Of a stretch of DNA of 64,000 nucleotides, positions 44,601-52,062 are shown in pieces. Both the position numbers and the translations under genes were made by a program. Source of the stretch: JAHFUI01 sp039931615 (GTDB taxonomy: Bacteria; Acidobacteriota; Vicinamibacteria; Vicinamibacterales; CAVVIG01); NCBI GenBank assembly GCA_039931615.1, contig JBDTRR010000017.1, forward strand, positions 1 through 64,000, given 5' to 3'. The notes beneath the pieces were generated by a model, which had not been told where the DNA came from, ran no database searches, and saw only the letters and a program-made list of their open reading frames with translations. How positions within the stretch are numbered: position 1 is the stretch's first letter; each line of letters begins with the position of its first letter.

Positions 44601-45424
44601 CGCGTGACCGCCGGACTCAGCCGCCACCGTTCGAGGCGACCCGCGTCGGTGAGCTCGGCCGGATACGGTTTGTCTGTCGGCAGCGGGATGGGGCCGGGCA
44701 GTCCATCCAGTGCCCGTTTCCAGAACGTCAGTTGTCCGTCGATGCGGCCTGAGTCCAGCCACTCCCGCTGCCAGTCGGCGAAGTCCGCGTGCCGGATCGG
44801 CAGCTCGCCAAGCGCCGCAGGCGAGCCCTCGCCAGCGGCACGGTAGAGGACGGCAACCTCCTTCCAGAACAGGCCGAGCGACCACTTGTCGAACACGATG
44901 TCGTGAACGACCAGCGTGAGCAGACCGTGTCCCCCGCCGGTGTCGAGGTAGTACAGGCGGAGCAGCGGCTCGTTCTCCAGATCGAACGGCCGCCGCACCA
45001 GCCCCTCCGCCTTCCGTTCAACCTCGTCGTCCTCGCACCGATGCCGATGAATGCGAATGGCGGGGGTGTCCTGGACGATCGCCTGGACACCGCCGTCCTG
45101 CCGCCGGAAGTTGCTGCGCAGCGGCTCGTGGCGAGCGACCACCTGGTTCACGCAGTCTTCGAGCCGTTCGACGTCCAGATTGCCAGAGACGCGAAAGCTG
45201 CTCGTGACGTTGAAGCTCGGGGAGGTCGGACTGGACTGCTGGGCGAGGTAAATCCATTCCTGACCGAGGGAGGCGCGATGTCGAGGCGGACGTTCACGCC
45301 GGGCAATCCCATCGAGTGAGGGTCGCGCGGCACCGATCTTCCCCTGCAGGCGCGCCGCGAGCAGCTCCCGCCTGGCGTCGGAAGGGCCGGCGTCCTGCCG
45401 ACCGGGGGGCGGGTTCGGGCTCAT
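41654..45424 (-). CDS. NRPS 2: condensation domain, interrupted adenylation core, GAMT-like methyltransferase
   Basis: The 1256-residue protein has a condensation domain (residues about 50-480), whose core motif reads VVHDIVFDKWSLG: the catalytic second His is Asp175 and the Gly is Lys. The adenylation core spans about 500-935 (YTSGSTGDPK at 651-660, NEYGPTE, RSGD, and the a8 block QIKLRGFRIEPGEIE), and stops after RAVVVAVPAD. From about 1000 to 1256 a class I methyltransferase replaces the A-domain end: VLEIGFGRG at 1094-1102, VESND and WQDIESQLGLFDGIFF, closely like guanidinoacetate/arginine N-methyltransferases. I read the specificity positions as D-S-A-C-I-A-E-V-W, which match no standard code I know. 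The ATG overlaps the NRPS 1 stop (ATGA). Confidence 0.93.
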   Translation of the reverse strand: MSPNPPPGRQDAGPSDARRELLAARLQGKIGAARPSLDGIARRERPPRHRASLGQEWIYLAQQSSPTSPSFNVTSSFRVSGNLDVERLEDCVNQVVARHEPLRSNFRRQDGGVQAIVQDTPAIRIHRHRCEDDEVERKAEGLVRRPFDLENEPLLRLYYLDTGGGHGLLTLVVHDIVFDKWSLGLFWKEVAVLYRAAGEGSPAALGELPIRHADFADWQREWLDSGRIDGQLTFWKRALDGLPGPIPLPTDKPYPAELTDAGRLERWRLSPAVTRSLKALAAAEKVSLFTLLLSTFHILLYRYTGVDDVVVGSPVANRRRRETVDLIGFFLTTVVVRAMLRADLTARDAIRQVGGAVAGAIENQDLPFDRVVRAVAPPRVPGRHPLFQVMFVYQREAEAAPALNLGEVNLRHVYIETGTSKFDLTLFAAESGEGMETILEYRTDLFEPDTIQRLLRHYEQLLESIARDPDQPVSELEMLTVDERRQLFGAWQGETFPLAGVPGLIAQIQQHAAKNPDAPAVISASGNLTYRQLDEASEGIARQLVSLGAGSGRPVAHFARRTPGSIAGIIGILKAGAAYVPIDPEYPADRRRFIIRHTAIETAVTTSALRPEISALVAQTVLLDQAGPSPAVDGAVALLPPDEQQAAYVIYTSGSTGDPKGVVVSHRNLLHSTEARGRYYATAPHRLLLTPSFAFDSSVAGIFWTLSQGGALVLADADDQRDPARLRGLIRTHEVSDLLCIPTLYREILAGTPTELRSLTRVIVAGESCPSDLVALHRQRLVGTALFNEYGPTEVTVWATVHTCRPEDGFAGRPVPIGRPIANSQAYVLDAHGQALPVGIAGELWLAGEGVAQGYFGRDELTRERFVDRVVPGAGMRRLYRSGDMARWRRDGLLDFLGRNDDQIKLRGFRIEPGEIESVLEQHPGILRAVVVAVPADSRSGTEAIGVEVLADLIREVPHNELDAALTAVESLSAAAVDMALGVGAEAASSRPERTVSRDRFRVELHTAASGFIAPPRETQRNWLLGRAMAEFADDLEHLDAVAPSFVRGFEHQLGQDLRDISQAVLTDQEIMEDWQTPVMKAMARHVATGHGDVLEIGFGRGVSAEFIQQFGVRSHTIVESNDHSVSHHFRPWRERRPDHDIRLFHARWQDIESQLGLFDGIFFHAFPMNEREFDEYVLRSVTFAEHGFGAMAAHLKDGGVFTYLTTEIDSLGRGHQRRLLQHFREVVLHVEKVRVPEDTRDTWWADSMVVVKAVK

Positions 45425-48400
45425 GGGCGGGCGTTGGGATCGGCGGCCAGTCTCTCGGCCTCGTCGTCGCTGAGGTCGGCAATCTCCTGCGCGATGATGT
45501 CTTCGACCGCACGCGCAAGTTGCTGGATGGTCTGACGCTGAAACAGTGTCTGGAGGGGCAGGTCGACCTCGAACTCATCGCAGATGCGGAGCATGACCTC
45601 CATCGCGGCAAGCGACGTGCCGCCAAGCTCGAAGAAACTGGTCCTGGCGCCGACAGCGCCGATGTGCAGCACCTCCTGCCAGATCATCGCGATCCGCTGC
45701 TGGGCAGCGCCCTCGAGCACCGCATCATCGCCGGTGCCGTGCGGTGCGGCCGCGTCTGGTGCCACCAGCCGGGCGCGGTCCACCTTGCCGTTCGGCGTCA
45801 GCGGCATCGCGTCGACGCGTATGAAGCGTTGCGGGATGAGCGGGCGGGGAAGCGTCGCCGCCAGATGGCGCCGCAGCTCCAGATCGGGAATGTCCCGCGA
45901 CGCGACGAAAAAGGCCGCGAGGGTCTCCGGGGTCGAACCGACGCTCAAGCGGTCTTCATCATAGCCAATGTCCGCCAGAATCCTGCGGACCCGGCCGATG
46001 TCGATTTCGTCGCGCAATTCAGCCATGGCTGCGCCGCGCGTCTTGAGTCCCAGGCGCACGTCCCAGCTGTAGGGAAGCGCATAGTTGTGATGGCCGCGCT
46101 CCTTCTGGTGGATGTAGATGCCGACGTCGTTGATCAGGCAGTTGGTCGATCGCCCGGTGTCGGAGGGGCGCAACCAGGGAACTGCGGTCCGCAAATAGGA
46201 AAGGATCTGGTCCAGGTTCGCATCGCAGTAGCGGTAGAAGTCAACGAAGCGGATTTCTTCGAACACCGCATCGTCGTCGAATATCGACACGTCCAGCGAA
46301 CGCGACACCTGATCGTCCAGGCGGTGGTAGGCGCGTCGCGCGGCGAGGACGGCGGCGTCCACCTCCGCGGCGCTGCGCCAGCCGTCCCGAAAGAGGCTGG
46401 CCGTCAGGCGCGTCTCGAACAACTGTCCACGCGAGAGGCCGGTCACGATGATCGGGATGCCCAGGTCGCGGGCGCGGGTCATCCCCAGGGTGTAGATGGT
46501 CTTGAAGCACCCGTTGCAGACGTTACTGAAGCGCATCAGGCTGTCGCGGAAGATCGCGTTCATCGCGGGGGTGGTGGCGAACTCGTGCTCGACGCCGAGC
46601 GCGGCCACGACCCGGCGAACGTTCTCCTTGGCGTCTTCGGAGATGTAGCCGTTGTCGAACGAAAAGGCGTAGACACGCAGTCCCATCTCAACCAGCCGGC
46701 ACAGCGCGTAGGTGCTGTCCTTGCCGCCGCTCAGCAGCATCATGCAGTCGTACGGCGCGTCACGCCCGGCGGCCGACTGGCGAAAGATAGCGGCCAGGTC
46801 CGCCATGGTCCCGAAGTACGCCCTGGCGCGATTTTCGACCGACTCGAACGAGCGGCACAGGCTGCAGACGCCTTGCCCGTCGAGGACGACGTCGGGAACG
46901 TTCGACGGAATCCCGCAGCGTTCGCAGTAGCTGGCGTCCACCACCCGTGCAGACGCCGTGCGGCGGAACGTCACCACGCATTCCCGAATCGCCTCGTGCG
47001 CGAGCAGCGCGGCTTCGATCTCGCCCGGCTCGACCCGGAATCCGGATATCTTCAGCTGGGAATCGATCCGTCCCAAGTACTCGAGCGTGCCCGGTCGCGT
47101 AAAGCGCACCAGGTCGCCGGTGCGGTACAACCGATCGCTCCGATGAAAGGGATCGCTGACGAACGCGTGTTCCGTGGCGGCCTGCTGACGGTGGTATCCG
47201 CGGGCCAGTCCGGCCCGCGCGGCGCACAACTCACCCGGCACCCCTTCAGGAACGGGCACCAGCGCTTGGTTGAGGACATACACGCTGACATGATCGGCGG
47301 GGCGTCCGATCGGCACGCTCGGGCCGGTGTCGGTGGCCGGATCGTATCGGTGCATCACGCAGCCGACGATGGCTTCGGTCGGTCCGTACTCGTTATAGAT
47401 CTCGACCGGCGCGCCGAACCGGGCGGTGACCGCGGCCGCCACCGAGGTCTTCAAGTTCTCGCCGCCGACAACCATCCGGCGGATCCGGGAGCTCGTGAGG
47501 TCCATCCGCGCCAGCAGGGACAGGTGAGCCGGCGTCAGCTTGATGAAATCGGACTGGTTCTCGTCGACCACGTCCATCAGGGCGGCGTCGACTGGACCGT
47601 CCGTCTCGCCATAGAGGATGAGCGTGCCTCCGCTGATGAGTGGAAGAAACAGGCTGGTGATCGTCAGGTCGAAGGAGAGCGAGGTGAAGAGCGGAAAGGT
47701 GAGCCGATCGCCGCGCACGTACTGGCGCGCGGCCCAGCCGAGGTATTCGGCCAACCCCAGATGTTCGACGGCCACCCCTTTCGGCCGTCCGGTCGACCCC
47801 GACGTGTAGATGATGTAGGCGAGGTCGTGGAGGCGTGCGTCGTCGAGGCGCGCCGGCGGGCCGCCCGCCGGGGGGGTGTTGTCCATGAGCTCGTCGACGC
47901 GAAGGACCCGGCGTACGGAGTCCGCGAACAAGGGAGCCGTCGCCTCGCTCGCGAGCACGCGCATCGTCCCGCAATCGTCGAGGATGAGGCGGATCCGCGC
48001 GGCCGGGTAAGTTGGATCGATGGGGACATACGCGCCCCTGGCCTTGAGGACCGCGAGGATCGCCACCACCACCTCGATCGAGCGCTTCATGCAGATCGCG
48101 ACGGGCTCACCGGGCATCACGCCGATTTCCACGAGCCGGGCGGCGGCGGTGTCGGCCCGGCGACGCAGTTCCGCAAAGGTGACCTGGCGCCGGCCTTCCC
48201 GCAGGGCGATTCGCTCCGGCGATTCGATCGCCTGGCGGTCGAACCACACGGTCACGGGCTGCTCTGGAGGCGCCGCCGAGGCGGGGTCGTTGAAATGGAC
48301 CAACAAGGCCTCCCGCTCCTCCCCGGTGAGGATGTCCACCGATCCGATGGGTGTGTCCGGATCGTGCAGGAAGGCGTGCAGCAGCGCGCTGAAATGGTCG

Positions 48401-49629
48401 ACGGCCCGGCGCCGCAGCGGCGCCGGAAACACCTCCTCGTTGCAATCGAAATGCAGGGTGTAGCAGCCCGATCCGTCGTAGTCGTGGATCTGGAGTCGCA
48501 GCGCGTGGACGCTGTCGGCATGGCCGGAGTGGACCCACTCCGACACGACCGGCAGGCCGGCAAATCCGCCGAGACGGCCCGAGAAGAAGTTGAGCACGAC
48601 GTTGCTGGGCGTGGCGCCAGGCGACGAGCTGGTACCGGGCAGGGCAAAGCGGAGGAACTGCTGCGTCTCCGCCAGGCATTTCCGGCCAAGCGATCGGAAC
48701 GACTCTCCCGGCTCGACGGCGACCGCGAACGGAAACATTTCGATGAAGAGGCCAAGCGAGCGCTTCGCCGCCGGGGTTGGCCGGTTGTGCGCCGGCGCGT
48801 CGAAGCCGAGCTGCGTGGTGCCGGTGGTTCGGTGCAACCAACTCGTCAGCAGCGTGGCGAACACGGCGAACATCGAGATGTCGGCCGTGAGACTGAGGAA
48901 CCCCTCCCCGGCCCCGACCGCTTCGAGCCGGCGGGTCGTGGCCTCGTCCAGCCTGAGGGTCAATCGCTCGCTGCGCGTTGACGCCGTCGTGCCGTGCCGG
49001 CCGTAGAACGGTGCGATCCGGTCGCCGTGCTGACGCCGGCTCGCCCAATGACTCGCGGCGGCCTCGCGCACGCGTGGGTTGGGATAGGAGGCGAGCGCCC
49101 GGACCGTCGGATAGTACGGCTCCAGCGTTCCTGTGTCGGCCTCGTCGCGCCCGCCCCCCTTCTTCGCCTCCGCATACTCGGCCGCGACCCGGCGAAAGAG
49201 CTGGACCGTCGACGAGGCATCGGTGACGATGTGGTGCTGATTGAGGTACCAGCCGTAGCGGCCGGCCGCGAGCTTGACGATGACACTGTCAACGAGCTCG
49301 CCGTCGAGCGGCAGAGGTCGCGCGCAGCGCTCGACGGCCCAGGCGCGGAATTCATGCTCGGCATCGGCGCGCGCCGAGAAGTCGAGGAATCGGGTCTCAC
49401 ATCCACCGGCGTCGCGGACGTGGACGAGGCCGGCGCGCTGATTGACCGAGGTGCGCAGCGCGTCGCTGCGGTCGACGACCCGGCGCCAGGCGCTGGCGAA
49501 GGCAGCGGTGTCGATTTCGCCTTCGAGCACGAAGGCGAACGCCATGTTGTACAAAGGGCTGTCTGGGTGGAGCGTCTGCCCAATCCAGATTTGCGTCTGA
49601 CTCGTCGAGAGCCGGGAATCGGCAGTCAT
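45421..49629 (-). CDS. NRPS 1: condensation domain, adenylation domain with embedded PP-loop ATPase, carrier protein
   Basis: The 1402-residue protein has a condensation domain (1-440) with HHIVTDA at 132-138. The adenylation core follows (about 455-890; YTSGSTGRPKG, NEYGPTE, a8 block QLKISGFRVEPGEIE). At residue 895 the A domain is interrupted by about 310 residues: two CxxC pairs (Cys902/905, Cys922/925), a PP-loop SGGKDS at 967-972, and a further CNGC at 1038-1041. This resembles WbpG/PseA-type amidotransferases and TtuA/Ncs6-type thiolases. The A domain then resumes (a9 LPRPLIPQRF, a10 NGKVDR at 1280-1285), ending with a carrier protein (FFELGGTSL, Ser1339). Specificity positions read D-L-T-K-V-G-E-V-G, one change from the Asn code. 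No strong ribosome-binding site precedes ATG 49629. Confidence 0.94.
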   Translation of the reverse strand: MTADSRLSTSQTQIWIGQTLHPDSPLYNMAFAFVLEGEIDTAAFASAWRRVVDRSDALRTSVNQRAGLVHVRDAGGCETRFLDFSARADAEHEFRAWAVERCARPLPLDGELVDSVIVKLAAGRYGWYLNQHHIVTDASSTVQLFRRVAAEYAEAKKGGGRDEADTGTLEPYYPTVRALASYPNPRVREAAASHWASRRQHGDRIAPFYGRHGTTASTRSERLTLRLDEATTRRLEAVGAGEGFLSLTADISMFAVFATLLTSWLHRTTGTTQLGFDAPAHNRPTPAAKRSLGLFIEMFPFAVAVEPGESFRSLGRKCLAETQQFLRFALPGTSSSPGATPSNVVLNFFSGRLGGFAGLPVVSEWVHSGHADSVHALRLQIHDYDGSGCYTLHFDCNEEVFPAPLRRRAVDHFSALLHAFLHDPDTPIGSVDILTGEEREALLVHFNDPASAAPPEQPVTVWFDRQAIESPERIALREGRRQVTFAELRRRADTAAARLVEIGVMPGEPVAICMKRSIEVVVAILAVLKARGAYVPIDPTYPAARIRLILDDCGTMRVLASEATAPLFADSVRRVLRVDELMDNTPPAGGPPARLDDARLHDLAYIIYTSGSTGRPKGVAVEHLGLAEYLGWAARQYVRGDRLTFPLFTSLSFDLTITSLFLPLISGGTLILYGETDGPVDAALMDVVDENQSDFIKLTPAHLSLLARMDLTSSRIRRMVVGGENLKTSVAAAVTARFGAPVEIYNEYGPTEAIVGCVMHRYDPATDTGPSVPIGRPADHVSVYVLNQALVPVPEGVPGELCAARAGLARGYHRQQAATEHAFVSDPFHRSDRLYRTGDLVRFTRPGTLEYLGRIDSQLKISGFRVEPGEIEAALLAHEAIRECVVTFRRTASARVVDASYCERCGIPSNVPDVVLDGQGVCSLCRSFESVENRARAYFGTMADLAAIFRQSAAGRDAPYDCMMLLSGGKDSTYALCRLVEMGLRVYAFSFDNGYISEDAKENVRRVVAALGVEHEFATTPAMNAIFRDSLMRFSNVCNGCFKTIYTLGMTRARDLGIPIIVTGLSRGQLFETRLTASLFRDGWRSAAEVDAAVLAARRAYHRLDDQVSRSLDVSIFDDDAVFEEIRFVDFYRYCDANLDQILSYLRTAVPWLRPSDTGRSTNCLINDVGIYIHQKERGHHNYALPYSWDVRLGLKTRGAAMAELRDEIDIGRVRRILADIGYDEDRLSVGSTPETLAAFFVASRDIPDLELRRHLAATLPRPLIPQRFIRVDAMPLTPNGKVDRARLVAPDAAAPHGTGDDAVLEGAAQQRIAMIWQEVLHIGAVGARTSFFELGGTSLAAMEVMLRICDEFEVDLPLQTLFQRQTIQQLARAVEDIIAQEIADLSDDEAERLAADPNARP

Positions 49630-49691
49630 ATCAGGGGCCCGATCGGGGAGTTCGACCGGGCGTTTGCAATTTTCTCAGAGATTCATAAGAA

Positions 49692-49705
49692 TCGCGAGTT
49701 CGCGA
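49692..49705. promoter_or_regulatory. Paired TCGCGA palindromes between divergent biosynthetic operons
   Basis: TCGCGA occurs twice, separated by GT (49692-49697 and 49700-49705), within an AT-richer patch (49661-49715). The patch lies in the 124-base region between the NRPS operon start (49629, minus) and the cyclodeaminase start (49754, plus). The symmetry and position suit an operator for both directions. No regulator gene in the cluster is an obvious match. Confidence 0.35.
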
Positions 49706-49753
49706 CTATAGATTGAACCCCCCGGGCGCCGCAAGATCGGGTTCCCGTTTGGC

Positions 49754-50875
49754 GTGCCGGTGCCCAGTCCGATGGATCATCGTTCCCTCTTTCTCGAGTC
49801 AGCAGATATTCGCGCCATCGTCGGTCGCGTCGGCATCGACGCCCTCATGGATGACCTGATCGCGCGGCTCACCGCGGCGATCCGTGTGTTCGATCCCGCG
49901 TCCTCGCAGGTGCCGCCGCGCAGCGGCGTGTACTACGAGAAGCCGGAATGGGGGCTGCTTGAATGGATGCCCGCGCATCTCGGTGCGCAGGGAACGACCG
50001 TGAAGCTGGTCGGGTATCATCCGGCCAACCCGGCGCGCCGTGGGGTGCCCAGCGTGGTGTCCACGATCTGCGTCTTCGATTCCAACAGCGGCCACCTGCA
50101 GGGGCTCCTCGACGGGACGTTCATTACGGCCGTGCGGACCGGCGCCGCCTCGGCGGTGGCCAGTCGCGTCCTGGCCCTGGCGGAGAGCAGGACCGTCGGC
50201 GTGATCGGCTGCGGAGCCCAGGCGGTGACGCAGCTGCACGCGCTGTCCCGCCTCTTCACCATCGAACGGATCATCGTCCACGACATCGACGACGAGGTCG
50301 CTGGCACGCTGCCGGATCGGATCAGGTTTCTGGACGTGCCGGTCGAGATCGTCGCGCCCGAATCGGTCCCCGATCTGCTCAGGGCCTCGGATATCCTCTG
50401 CACGTGCACATCGTCGGCGCCCGGGGGCGGGCCGATCTTCGCCGACTTCGACAATAAGCCGCACCTGCATGTGAATGCGGTGGGTTCGGATTTCCAAGGG
50501 AAATTCGAGGTGCCCCTCGAGCTGCTTCAGCGCAGCCTGGTGTGCCCGGACTTTCACGAGCAGGCGATCGCGGAGGGCGACTGTCAGCAACTGCAAGGCC
50601 GCGGCATCGGTCCCGACCTGAGGACACTCATCCAGAACGAAGCCGCCTACGCGTACGCGAAGGCGATTCCCACCGTGTTCGATTCGACCGGCTGGGCGCT
50701 GGAGGATCACGTCGCGGCGTCGATGATGCTCGACTACGCCCGCGAGGTCGGCGTCGGCCGGCTGGTCGAGTTCGAGTGTCTGTCTCCCGATCCCAAGGAC
50801 CCGTATTCGCTGGTGCCGCCGCTGGCCCGGCCTTCTCACGCGCCGGTCGGCGCGGCGACCCCCAACCGGCCCTAG
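49754..50875 (+). CDS. Ornithine cyclodeaminase/mu-crystallin-family enzyme
   Basis: The 373-residue protein (367 from ATG 49772) has an N-terminal substrate domain with WMPAHLGAQGTTVKLVGYHP and SVVSTICVFDSNSG, then a Rossmann domain with VIGCGAQAVTQL for NAD binding, and HVNAVGSD and ALEDHVAA in the C-terminal part. Family members convert ornithine to proline with loss of ammonia, or act as SbnB-like or imine reductases. Placed before a prolyl-type dehydrogenase and a proline-like A domain, proline supply from ornithine is the best reading. No SbnA-like partner is present, which argues against diaminopropionate formation. Divergent from the NRPS operon. Confidence 0.88.
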   Translation: MPVPSPMDHRSLFLESADIRAIVGRVGIDALMDDLIARLTAAIRVFDPASSQVPPRSGVYYEKPEWGLLEWMPAHLGAQGTTVKLVGYHPANPARRGVPSVVSTICVFDSNSGHLQGLLDGTFITAVRTGAASAVASRVLALAESRTVGVIGCGAQAVTQLHALSRLFTIERIIVHDIDDEVAGTLPDRIRFLDVPVEIVAPESVPDLLRASDILCTCTSSAPGGGPIFADFDNKPHLHVNAVGSDFQGKFEVPLELLQRSLVCPDFHEQAIAEGDCQQLQGRGIGPDLRTLIQNEAAYAYAKAIPTVFDSTGWALEDHVAASMMLDYAREVGVGRLVEFECLSPDPKDPYSLVPPLARPSHAPVGAATPNRP

Positions 50876-50896
50876 GCTGGTCGGACGTCAGGGCCG

Positions 50897-52051
50897 ATGG
50901 ATTTTTCACCGACAGCGGAGCAGGCGGCCTGGCGCGAACGGGTGGTCGCGTTCGCACGGGCCGAGCTCAATCAGGACCTTGCCGATCGAGATCGCACCGA
51001 AACCTTCGACCCCGGCAACTGGAAAAAGTGCGCGCAGCTCGGGCTCCTGGGCTGGAACGTGCCGGAACAGTACGGCGGCCGCGGTCGCGACATCCTGACC
51101 GCCGTCCTCCTGATGGAAGCGCTGGGCTACGGCTGCCGGGACAACGGCCTGACCCTTGCGGTCAACGCCCAGGTGTGGACGATCCAGGAACCGCTGCTCA
51201 CCTTCGGCTCCGAGGCGCAGAAGCACCGGTACCTTCCCAGGCTCTGTTCGGGTGAGATCCTCGCCGCCGACGCCGTGACCGAGGAGGGGGCTGGTTCCGA
51301 TGCGTTGGGAATGGCGACCACGGCACGCAAGACCGCGGACGGATACGTGCTCGATGGTCGGAAAACACTCATCGGCATGGCGCCGGTTGCGGATCTCGCG
51401 CTCGTCTTCGCCAAGACCGATCCGGCAGCCGGTCAGTGGGGTATCTCGGCGTTTCTCGTCGAGAAGGGGACGCCCGGCTTTACGGCCACTGCCCGGCTTT
51501 CCAAGGCCGGTCTGCGCACGATTCCGATGGGCGGGTTCGAGTTCTCGGGGTGCCTCGTTCCCGAGGCCTGCCGGCTCGGCGCCGAAGGTGTCGGACTGAG
51601 CATGTTCAACTCCACCATGGAATGGGAGCGTAGCTTCATCCTCGCCAGCCACGTCGGCGCGATGGCCCGCCAGCTCGACGACTGTGTCGCTCACGCCAGG
51701 ACGCGGGAGCAGTTCGGGCGGTCGATCGGCAGCTTCCAGTCGGTCTCCAACCGCATCGCCGACATGAAGGTGCGTCTCGAGACGGCCCGGTTGCTGCTCT
51801 ACAAGCTGGCCTGGATGAAGGCGCAGTCGCAGCCGGCGGCGCTCGAGGCGGCGATCGCCAAGCTCTATCTGTCCGAGTGTTTCGTCGATTCGAGCCTCGA
51901 CGCCGTGCGCACGCACGGCGGTGTGGGATATCTCAGCGAACGAGGCGTGGAGCGCGACCTCCGCGATGCCCTCGGTGGCGTCATCTACGCGGGCACCTCC
52001 GACATCCAGCGCAACCTGATCGCGCGGCTCCTTGGCCTCCAGGTGTCCTGA
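50897..52051 (+). CDS. Acyl-CoA dehydrogenase-family flavoenzyme, probably prolyl-carrier-protein dehydrogenase
   Basis: The 384-residue flavoprotein has the full acyl-CoA dehydrogenase order: N-terminal helices (MDFSPTAEQAAWRERVV), the FAD/substrate loop (AVTEEGAGSDALGM), the beta domain (GISAFLVEKGTPGF, GLRTIPMGGFEFSGC), and the C-terminal bundle (AHARTREQFGRSIGSFQ, THGGVGYLSERGVERDL, GTSDIQRNLIARLLGL). The set with a stand-alone A domain and a free carrier protein is that of RedW/PltE/AnaB, which oxidise prolyl-S-PCP by two electron pairs to pyrrolyl-S-PCP or to a pyrroline. The start lies 21 bases after the cyclodeaminase stop and the A-domain gene follows by 11, so the three are one operon. 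Confidence 0.88.
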   Translation: MDFSPTAEQAAWRERVVAFARAELNQDLADRDRTETFDPGNWKKCAQLGLLGWNVPEQYGGRGRDILTAVLLMEALGYGCRDNGLTLAVNAQVWTIQEPLLTFGSEAQKHRYLPRLCSGEILAADAVTEEGAGSDALGMATTARKTADGYVLDGRKTLIGMAPVADLALVFAKTDPAAGQWGISAFLVEKGTPGFTATARLSKAGLRTIPMGGFEFSGCLVPEACRLGAEGVGLSMFNSTMEWERSFILASHVGAMARQLDDCVAHARTREQFGRSIGSFQSVSNRIADMKVRLETARLLLYKLAWMKAQSQPAALEAAIAKLYLSECFVDSSLDAVRTHGGVGYLSERGVERDLRDALGGVIYAGTSDIQRNLIARLLGLQVS

Positions 52052-52062
52052 ACCTGCGGCCA

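Noticed and set aside
45316..48981. A 1221-codon open frame on the plus strand opposite NRPS 1
   Set aside because: It is an antisense shadow of a GC-rich gene: composition is Arg/Ala/Gly/Pro-heavy, no family motif is seen, and the minus strand encodes an unmistakable NRPS.
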